DNA from: Pseudomonadota bacterium
GTDB taxonomy: Bacteria; Pseudomonadota; Alphaproteobacteria; Rhodobacterales; Rhodobacteraceae
Assembly (NCBI GenBank): GCA_027592105.1
Contig: JAQCLA010000137.1
Coordinates: forward strand, 1 to 6,594
Length of the DNA stretch: 6,594 bases
Reading direction: 5' to 3'
The notes under the pieces were generated by a model that saw only the letters and a program-made list of their open reading frames with translations, searched no databases and was not told the origin of the DNA. Position numbers and translations under genes: made by a program. Shown here piece by piece: positions 1 through 5,427 of this stretch (within the stretch, counting starts at the first letter, position 1; every line of letters begins with the position of its first letter).

Positions 1-2127
1 CAAGGAGACCAGAACCTTACCTGCGGGTGCGACGAAAGCCTCGCGGATGCGGCGACCCTCTTCACTGCGGACGGGGATGTTTTGCAGATTGGGATCGGTC
101 GAGGCCAAGCGCCCGGTATTGGCCCCTGCGATGACATAAGATGTGTGGACCCGCCCCGTCTCGGGGTTGATGTGATCTTGCAGCGCGTCGGTATAGGTGG
201 ATTTGAGCTTTTGCAGTTGGCGGTAATCCAGCACGCGGGCGGCAAAATCATGGGTGGCGGCCAGATCTTCCAGCACCTCGGCGGGGGTGGACCATTGGCC
301 GGTCTTGGTCTTTTCACCGCCCTCAAGCCCCATCTCTTCGAACAGGATCTGGCCCACCTGTGCGGGGGATTGCACGTTGAACGGATGGCCCGCCAATTCA
401 TAAAGCTCTGCCTCGAACCCCGCCATTTTCTGGGCGAAAGCGTTGGACATGCGGCTGAGCACATCGCGATCGACCTTGATGCCTGCCATTTCCATCCGTG
501 CCAGCACCGGCACCAACGGGCGTTCCATCGTCTCGTAGACCGTGGTGACTTGGGCGCGGTGAAGCTGTGGCTTGAATGTCTGCCACAGCCGCCATGTCAC
601 ATCGGCATCCTCGGCCGCATAGGGTGCTGCGGTGTCGATCGGCACGCGGTCAAAGGTGATCTGCGATTTGCCCGACCCGATCAATTCCTTGATCGGGATA
701 GGGGTGTGGCCAAGATAACGTTCAGACAGCGCGTCCATCCCATGCCCGTGCAGCCCGGCGTTGAGCGCATAAGACATCAGCATCGTGTCATCGATGGGCG
801 CGACCGCGATGCCGTAACGGGCCAAGATTTTCACATCATACTTGGCGTTTTGGAGGATCTTCAGAACCGATGCATCCTCGAGCATCGGCTTGAGGGCCGC
901 CAGCGCCGCATCAAGGCCCATTTGCCCCGTGGCCAGCGCGTTCGAGCCAAACAGCCCCTCGCCCCCTTCGGCGCGGTGGGTCAGCGGAATATAGCAGGCC
1001 ACCCCCGGCCCGGTGGCCAGTGAAATACCCACCAGATCAGCGGTCATTTCGTCCAGCCCCGTGGTCTCGGTGTCGATGGCCACGACCCCGGTGGCCATGG
1101 CTTGGCCGATCCAATCGGCCAGTGCTGCGGGATCGCTGATGATCTGATAGGTGCTGCGGTCGATGGGCGGCATGGCGGGCATATCGCCACCGGCCGGATC
1201 GGCCCCGCCCGGGTCGGTGTCGACGATGACGGGGGCTGCGACGCCGAACCCATCGGCGATCCGCTTGTTGAGCGAGCGAAACTCCATCTTGGCGAGGAAT
1301 TCGAGCAGTACCGCCGCCTCGGGTTCACGCACTTCCAGCGCGTCGAGGGTGACATCGATCGGCGTCTGATCATCGAGTGTGACCAGCCGTTTGGATAGGC
1401 GGATCTGGTCGGCGAAATCGATCAAGGTCTGGCGGCGCTTGGGCTGGGGAACTTCATCTGCGCGTTGAAGAAGTGTCTCCAAGTCACCGAATTCATTTAT
1501 CAAAAGTGCGGCGGTCTTGATGCCGATACCGGGCGCGCCGGGGATGTTGTCGACACTGTCACCGGCCAAGGCCTGCACATCGACGACCCGGTCAGGGCGG
1601 ACGCCGAACTTGGCCTCGACCCCCTCGCTGTCGATGCGCAAATTCTTCATCGCATCGAACATCTCGACGCCGCCGCCCACCAGCTGCATCAGATCCTTGT
1701 CGGAGCTGATGATCGTGCAACGCCCCCCCGCCTCGCGGGCTTGGCGAGCAAGCGTGGCGATGATGTCGTCGGCCTCGTAATTCTCAAGCTCAAGACAGGC
1801 GATGTTAAAGGCGCGCGTGGCCTCACGCGTCAGCGGGATCTGGGGGCGCAGATCCTCGGGCATGGCCTCGCGGTTGGCCTTGTAGAGGTCATACATATCG
1901 TTGCGAAAGGTATGGCTGCCCTTGTCGAACACGACCGCCGCATGCGTCGGCGCGTCGGGGCCTGTATTGGCCTCGATCATGCGGTGGATCATGTTGCAAA
2001 AGCCCGAGACCGCCCCGATGGGCAGGCCGTCGGATTTACGCGTGAGCGGCGGCAGAGCGTGATAAGCGCGGAAGATAAAGGCCGAGCCGTCGACCAGATG
2101 CAGGTGATGTCCCTTGCCGAATGCCAT
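1..2127 (-). CDS. polA: DNA polymerase I, N-terminal 709 residues (3' end beyond window)
   Basis: DNA polymerase I fills gaps and removes RNA primers during Okazaki-fragment maturation and excision repair. The 709 codons seen start at ATG 2127 (GGGAG 10 bases upstream) and run open to the left edge. The 5'-nuclease domain (about 8-290) shows D13 in LHLVDGS, EADDIIATLA with D120/D121, SSDKDLMQLV with D143/D145, and the helix-hairpin-helix entry GDSVDNIPG at 189-197. The 3'-5' exonuclease domain (about 325-515) keeps all its acidic residues: D352/E354 in DTET, D431 in NAKYD, and Y503/D507 in YAAEDAD, so proofreading should be active. The polymerase domain follows, with TGRL at 671-674 and PNLQNIP at 679-685. 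The window stops just before the expected motif A, so motifs A, B and C are not visible. The family is about 930 residues long, so roughly three quarters is present. No frameshift was seen. Confidence 0.97.
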   Translation of the reverse strand, partial: MAFGKGHHLHLVDGSAFIFRAYHALPPLTRKSDGLPIGAVSGFCNMIHRMIEANTGPDAPTHAAVVFDKGSHTFRNDMYDLYKANREAMPEDLRPQIPLTREATRAFNIACLELENYEADDIIATLARQAREAGGRCTIISSDKDLMQLVGGGVEMFDAMKNLRIDSEGVEAKFGVRPDRVVDVQALAGDSVDNIPGAPGIGIKTAALLINEFGDLETLLQRADEVPQPKRRQTLIDFADQIRLSKRLVTLDDQTPIDVTLDALEVREPEAAVLLEFLAKMEFRSLNKRIADGFGVAAPVIVDTDPGGADPAGGDMPAMPPIDRSTYQIISDPAALADWIGQAMATGVVAIDTETTGLDEMTADLVGISLATGPGVACYIPLTHRAEGGEGLFGSNALATGQMGLDAALAALKPMLEDASVLKILQNAKYDVKILARYGIAVAPIDDTMLMSYALNAGLHGHGMDALSERYLGHTPIPIKELIGSGKSQITFDRVPIDTAAPYAAEDADVTWRLWQTFKPQLHRAQVTTVYETMERPLVPVLARMEMAGIKVDRDVLSRMSNAFAQKMAGFEAELYELAGHPFNVQSPAQVGQILFEEMGLEGGEKTKTGQWSTPAEVLEDLAATHDFAARVLDYRQLQKLKSTYTDALQDHINPETGRVHTSYVIAGANTGRLASTDPNLQNIPVRSEEGRRIREAFVAPAGKVLVSL

Positions 2128-2167
2128 ATGCGCCGCGCTCCCAATCGCTATCTGTTGCGATGTTCTA

Positions 2168-2189
2168 GCGCGCGCGGGCGCGGGCCGCG
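2168..2189. other. Pure G/C tract upstream of polA
   Basis: These 22 bases contain only G and C, and the first nine alternate strictly (GCGCGCGCG). The tract lies in the 78-base gap between the zinc-finger stop and the polA start, in the future leader of polA. Alternating GC can adopt Z-form or slow a polymerase, but here it may simply reflect high local GC. No function is claimed. Confidence 0.35.
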
Positions 2190-2205
2190 ACCCCGCTTTT
2201 GGGGT
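2190..2205 (-). terminator. Possible weak hairpin after the zinc-finger gene
   Basis: ACCCC and GGGGT form a perfect 5-base-pair stem around a 6-base loop, directly after the zinc-finger stop codon when read on the minus strand. The sequence downstream is GC-rich with no T run, so this is not a canonical intrinsic terminator. It may be an RNA 3'-end stabiliser, a partial terminator before polA, or chance. Confidence 0.2.
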
Positions 2206-2397
2206 TCAGCCCTCGGATTTCAGCTTTTCGGCGAAATCGGCGTGAATGAATTTCTTGTCACAATAGCCGCATTCGACCCAGCCGCGCTCGGGCGGGATCG
2301 ACAGCCAGACACGCGGATGACCCAGCGCGCCCTCGCCACCGTCACAGGCGACACGGGTGGCGGTGACGATCTCGGTCTCGGGCGGGGCCATGGGCAT
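2206..2397 (-). CDS. Small CHCC zinc-finger protein (zf-CHCC, NDUFS6-like)
   Basis: This 63-residue protein carries the zinc-binding pattern C18-x8-H27-x15-C43-x2-C46, within the blocks CDGGEGALGHPRVWL and VECGYCDKKF. These closely resemble the C-terminal zinc site of the mitochondrial complex I accessory subunit NDUFS6, and the Pfam family zf-CHCC covers both. In alphaproteobacteria such proteins are usually free-standing and about 60 residues long, so this one looks complete. The role may be complex I assembly or an uncharacterised zinc function; it cannot be settled from sequence. I chose ATG 2397 because GAGGA lies 8 bases upstream. A TTG at 2442 would add 15 poorly conserved-looking residues and has no good ribosome site. 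The gene sits 90 bases after the HIT gene and 78 before polA, all in one direction. Confidence 0.9.
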   Translation of the reverse strand: MPMAPPETEIVTATRVACDGGEGALGHPRVWLSIPPERGWVECGYCDKKFIHADFAEKLKSEG

Positions 2398-2405
2398 GGT
2401 CGGTG

Positions 2406-2410
2406 TCCTC
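2406..2410 (-). promoter_or_regulatory. Ribosome binding site deciding the zinc-finger start
   Basis: GAGGA on the minus strand lies 8 bases before ATG 2397. It supports the 63-residue form over the TTG-initiated 78-residue form. Confidence 0.6.
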
Positions 2411-2452
2411 GTCTGCGGTCTGTCTTGGCGATATGGCAGCAAGATCGCGCAT

Positions 2453-2474
2453 GGGCAAGACCATCGCCTTGCCC
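2453..2474 (-). other. 7-bp inverted repeat between HIT and zinc-finger genes
   Basis: GGGCAAG and CTTGCCC form a perfect 7-base-pair stem with an 8-base loop, starting 13 bases beyond the HIT stop codon on the minus strand. No T run follows, so a classical intrinsic terminator is unlikely. It could be a transcript-end hairpin, a processing site, a weak attenuator separating the glycosyltransferase-HIT pair from the downstream genes, or an operator. Confidence 0.3.
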
Positions 2475-2487
2475 CGTCGCACGCGGA

Positions 2488-2868
2488 TCAGGCCGGTTGC
2501 AGCATGCGCCCCAAGGGGCGGCCTGACAGGATATGCACATGGTAATGCGGCACTTCCTGAGCGGCGACATCACCTGCGTTGGAAATGGTGCGATACCCCT
2601 GCCCGCCCTCGCCCGGCTGAAGGTCGAGCTGGGCACATATCTTGGCGATGGTGCGATTGAAATCGACGATCTCGGCATCGGTGGCGGCAAGGCCGAAATG
2701 ATCGGCACAGACATAGGGCCCCTTGGGGATCACCAACACATGAACGGGCGCTTGCGGAAAGATATCCGCGAAAGCCAGCGTATGTTCGGTTTCCATCACC
2801 GTGTTGTTGGGAATTTCCCCACGCAAGATACGCGCGAAGATGTTCTGCGGGTCATAGGAATAGGCCAT
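2488..2868 (-). CDS. HIT-family (histidine triad) nucleotide-binding hydrolase
   Basis: The 126-residue protein has the complete histidine triad H108-Y-H110-V-H112 in PHYHVHILSGRPLG, preceded by SNAGD containing N97, the arrangement of the HINT branch. H110 is the expected nucleophile that forms an AMP-enzyme intermediate. HINT proteins hydrolyse adenosine 5'-phosphoramidates and acyl- or aminoacyl-adenylates, and some HIT proteins also split adenosine 5'-phosphosulfate. The N-terminus DPQNIFARILRGEIPN is typical of HinT, and the length matches the family. It has no signal peptide and should be cytoplasmic. ATG 2868 is supported by AGGGGA 5 bases upstream, which fits inside the 12-base gap after the glycosyltransferase stop, so the two genes are almost certainly one transcript. 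The physiological substrate cannot be told from sequence. Confidence 0.95.
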   Translation of the reverse strand: MAYSYDPQNIFARILRGEIPNNTVMETEHTLAFADIFPQAPVHVLVIPKGPYVCADHFGLAATDAEIVDFNRTIAKICAQLDLQPGEGGQGYRTISNAGDVAAQEVPHYHVHILSGRPLGRMLQPA

Positions 2869-2880
2869 CTTGGTCCCCTG

Positions 2881-4458
2881 TCAGTCTGCGAACAGATACG
2901 GGGTTTCGGCCAGCTCTTGCGCGGTGTCCAGATCAATATCGAAAAACTCGGCCAAAACATTGGCATTATCGGTTGGACGACGATCTTGGCGGATGCGCCA
3001 GTGGCGCGGAAACTCGGCATCGCGGATGCGCACGGATTCATCATCGAATTCATGGCGCAGCGTGGGCAGCATGCGCGCGATCACCTCGCCCGGCGTATCG
3101 GCGGTGGCCAAACCCACGCGCTTGGCATGGCCGACGAGATATTGATCATCGAAAACACACTGCAGCTCAAGGATGCGGGCATTGGCGCGGTCGGACATGA
3201 AATCATGCATCAATGCGATATTGGCCGGATCCAAACAGATCAAAAGCCTGTCGGTGCGGTAATAGTCGAACATCATCCGCATCAGCGCGCGCCTGTGGCG
3301 GTTGCGCTTTTCCAAGGTCCGCTCGATCCCGCCCAGATGCGGCACGGCACAGGTTGCCTCATCGAACAGATACTCGATGCCGCGCAGGTCCAGCTTATCG
3401 ACGCTCGCATGCAAGAGCCGCTTGGCGACATGCCATTTCTTGCACACGATCATGTAAAGATCGCGGTCAGGGCCAAGCGTGCTTTCCCGTTCCCAAAACC
3501 GGGTGCCGTAGCGTTTGCCGATCCGCCCCCGCCCGGTCAGGAAAGCATGAAGTTTTTCGCCCTCTTGGCTGGTGGCGAAATCGACCCTGTCCGATTGCCA
3601 CAGCGCGCCCAAACGGTCCTTTAGCAACGCCGCCTCGGGGCTGATTTTGCGGGCAAAAAGGTAATCTTGGCTGATCAGCAGATCATACTGATCATTGTAG
3701 AATGTCACCGGCATGCCGTAGTCGGAAAACAGCTTGAAGGTCAGCGTGCGGCTTTCGATCTCGCGTTCGGGCACCAGATGGCGGGCCAAGGTCTGAAAGA
3801 AAGTCTCGTCGGGAATCCATGTGGTGGCGAAAAAACGCACGACATCGCGGCGTTTGCGACAAAACGCCAACATCCGCTCGATGGTGCGCCGACGCAGGCA
3901 CCACCATTGGCTACCGATCTGCACCTCGATATCGGCGGGAACGCGGCGGGTAAGCTTGAGTCGCTTTTGCATTTCATAGCTGCGGTAGAACAGCCATTTT
4001 TGCGTGCGTTCATTGAACCAATGGCGATAGATCAAGCGTTCTTCCTTGAAGCCTGTCTTGATCCAATCAGAGGTGAAGAAATCGAACGCCTCGATGTAAT
4101 CGCGGTCGGCGGCATCCAAGAAACGATGCGCATAGGCGGCTGATTTGACCGGCAGGCAATCGCCCGACAGCATGTAGAAATGCGTGGCGTCGGGAAAGGC
4201 AGCTTCGGCCACTTCGACGGCGTTGAGCGTTGCGCGCACAAGGCTCCAGGCACCCCAGCCGCATTTGACCCGCTTCTTGGCAAAAACCACCCCGGGATTG
4301 CCCGCAAGTGCCGCTGTAATAGCGGCGTAATCGGCGGGTTTGGCACGGGCATCGAAATGAATGGCGACGTAGTCACCCGTCGCGGTCAAACGCGCAGCCT
4401 GCGCGATGATCGCGGGCGCGTCTTTGTGACAAAGCAAAATGAACGCAATCTTTGCCAT
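2881..4458 (-). CDS. GT14 (Branch) beta-glycosyltransferase with uncharacterised C-terminal domain
   Basis: The 525-residue protein begins with a Rossmann-like strand, MAKIAFILLCHKD, followed by hallmarks of family GT14 (core-2/I-branching GlcNAc-transferases and peptide O-xylosyltransferases): VAIHFDARA (32-40), CGWGAWSLVRATL (67-79), HFYMLSGDCLPV (93-104), GSQWWCLRR (182-190) and WIPDETFFQT (214-223). E218 aligns with the catalytic base of mammalian core-2 transferase. The donor is probably UDP-GlcNAc or UDP-xylose; the acceptor is unknown. Residues from about 325 to 525 form a second, charged domain outside the catalytic fold, which I think corresponds to one of the DUF592x families seen on Rhodobacterales GT14 proteins. 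No signal peptide or membrane helix is visible, so it should act in the cytoplasm, unlike its Golgi relatives. It diverges from the sulfotransferase gene and is followed by HIT after 12 bases. ATG 4458 fits the family N-terminus but its nearest Shine-Dalgarno (GAGG) is 15 bases away; the TTG at 4479 adds seven residues and has AAGGA 4 bases upstream. Confidence 0.9.
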   Translation of the reverse strand: MAKIAFILLCHKDAPAIIAQAARLTATGDYVAIHFDARAKPADYAAITAALAGNPGVVFAKKRVKCGWGAWSLVRATLNAVEVAEAAFPDATHFYMLSGDCLPVKSAAYAHRFLDAADRDYIEAFDFFTSDWIKTGFKEERLIYRHWFNERTQKWLFYRSYEMQKRLKLTRRVPADIEVQIGSQWWCLRRRTIERMLAFCRKRRDVVRFFATTWIPDETFFQTLARHLVPEREIESRTLTFKLFSDYGMPVTFYNDQYDLLISQDYLFARKISPEAALLKDRLGALWQSDRVDFATSQEGEKLHAFLTGRGRIGKRYGTRFWERESTLGPDRDLYMIVCKKWHVAKRLLHASVDKLDLRGIEYLFDEATCAVPHLGGIERTLEKRNRHRRALMRMMFDYYRTDRLLICLDPANIALMHDFMSDRANARILELQCVFDDQYLVGHAKRVGLATADTPGEVIARMLPTLRHEFDDESVRIRDAEFPRHWRIRQDRRPTDNANVLAEFFDIDLDTAQELAETPYLFAD

Positions 4459-4479
4459 CAGGGAAACAGCACGCCTCAA

Positions 4480-4602
4480 TCTTTCCTTATTGTTCTCATA
4501 CCAGTAACTAACGGAAGTTGAAGAGTCTCATCTTTTTACGCAATATGCACCAAATCGGCGCGATGTGGTGGCGCAACAGAAAAGACGAAAGAGGCAGCAA
4601 CG
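4480..4602. promoter_or_regulatory. AT-rich divergent intergenic control region
   Basis: This 123-base gap separates the divergent glycosyltransferase and sulfotransferase genes. By hand count, 4480-4550 has 26 G/C of 71 (about 37%), clearly lower than the flanking coding DNA. It must hold the start signals for both directions. GAGG at 4591-4594 is the sulfotransferase ribosome site, and AAGGA at 4488-4484 (minus) is a candidate for the glycosyltransferase. I saw no convincing operator palindrome. Confidence 0.6.
4518..4546 (+). promoter_or_regulatory. Candidate sigma-70-type promoter for the sulfotransferase
   Basis: TTGAAG (4518-4523) is separated by 17 bases from CAATAT (4541-4546). The -35 box matches four of six consensus bases. 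The -10 box matches three of six, including the important second A and last T. The position, about 55 bases before the start codon, and the AT-rich setting are favourable, but the match is modest. Confidence 0.3.
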
Positions 4603-5421
4603 ATGGGTTTCCCCGGAACCTGGATGACGGAAAGCGAAAGTGTGGTTTATCGCGTGGTGCCCAAATGCGCCTGCTCGACCATCGGCCAGATCATGTTCTA
4701 CTCGGACCATGCCGCGTATTTCGACGGCGATATCCATGATGCCACACATGGGCTGCACAAATGGTCGCTCGACGCCAGCCAGCCCTTGATCGAGGCGAAT
4801 GTGAAGGGTCAAAAATCCTATACCTTCACCTGTGTCCGCAACCCCTATACCCGCGTTCTTTCAAGCTTTTTCGACAAGATCTGCGGCATTCAGCGCAACG
4901 GCAAACGCTATCGCGGCAACCTTGTGCCGCTGTTGATCCAGAAATACGGGATCGAGGTCGGCGGCGAGGATGGCAAGGGTGAGTTCGATCAGATCGCCTC
5001 GTTCCGGCGCTTTCTATTATTCGTACGCGACACGATTCGGTGGCGCCGCCCGATGGAGCCTGACATCCATTGGTCGGCAATGTCGGGCCATGTCTCGACG
5101 CTGATCGCCAATGGTGGGCGCTACAACCAGATTTTCTGGACCGAAAAGTTCAACGAGGGCATGCAAAGCGTGCTTGAGGGGATCGAAACGCGCCACCCCG
5201 TCGACTTGGCACAGGTGCCGCGCTTCAACGAAAGCGAAGGGCATGGCCCCAAGCGCCTTCATAAGGTCGAGGATTACTTCGACGATCTCTCCATGCATTT
5301 GATGTACGAGATCTATCACCGCGATTTCGCGCTGTTCCGCTATGATTTCGACAATCCCGCCAACAAGATGCCCATTGGCGAGATCGATCTGGACGAGGTG
5401 CATGCCAAGCTGGGCGATTGA
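4603..5421 (+). CDS. PAPS-dependent carbohydrate sulfotransferase (Sulfotransfer_2 type)
   Basis: The 272-residue enzyme should move sulfate from PAPS to a sugar hydroxyl, releasing PAP. The 5'-phosphosulfate loop is VVPKCACSTI (18-27), with K21 the expected catalytic and binding lysine. The 3'-phosphate site is CVRNPYTRVLSSF (77-89), with R79 and S87 spaced as in chondroitin 4-O-sulfotransferases. Later blocks also fit Sulfotransfer_2: DIHW (154-157), a FWTEKF block (178-183), FNESEGH (208-214), and the closing MYEIYHRDFALFRYDF (234-249). The length suits a lone catalytic domain. There is no N-terminal membrane anchor, so it is probably cytoplasmic. ATG 4603 is preferred because GAGG lies 8 bases upstream; ATG 4624 lacks one. 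It diverges from the GT14 gene, whose glycan product is the obvious candidate acceptor by inference. The acceptor could instead be a lipid, another polysaccharide or a small molecule. Confidence 0.9.
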   Translation: MGFPGTWMTESESVVYRVVPKCACSTIGQIMFYSDHAAYFDGDIHDATHGLHKWSLDASQPLIEANVKGQKSYTFTCVRNPYTRVLSSFFDKICGIQRNGKRYRGNLVPLLIQKYGIEVGGEDGKGEFDQIASFRRFLLFVRDTIRWRRPMEPDIHWSAMSGHVSTLIANGGRYNQIFWTEKFNEGMQSVLEGIETRHPVDLAQVPRFNESEGHGPKRLHKVEDYFDDLSMHLMYEIYHRDFALFRYDFDNPANKMPIGEIDLDEVHAKLGD

Positions 5422-5427
5422 CGCCGA

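Noticed and set aside
82..1023. Long open frame of 313 codons on the plus strand
   Set aside because: It lies antisense to polA, which has full family motifs. The translation has no recognisable domain; long antisense frames are expected in GC-rich DNA.
1465..2526. Open frame of 353 codons on the plus strand
   Set aside because: It spans the antisense of polA, the intergenic gap and the zinc-finger gene without any domain signature, so it is a compositional shadow.
2220..2714. Open frame of 164 codons on the minus strand
   Set aside because: It overlaps the HIT and zinc-finger genes in another frame and is Pro/Arg/Ser-rich, as out-of-frame translations of GC-rich genes are.
2533..3624. Open frame of 363 codons on the plus strand
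   Set aside because: It is antisense to the HIT and glycosyltransferase genes, both of which carry intact catalytic motifs.
3667..4143. Open frame of 158 codons on the plus strand
   Set aside because: It is antisense to the GT14 catalytic region and shows no recognisable domain.
5017..5403. Open frame of 128 codons on the minus strand
   Set aside because: It lies antisense inside the sulfotransferase gene, whose frame carries both PAPS-binding motifs.
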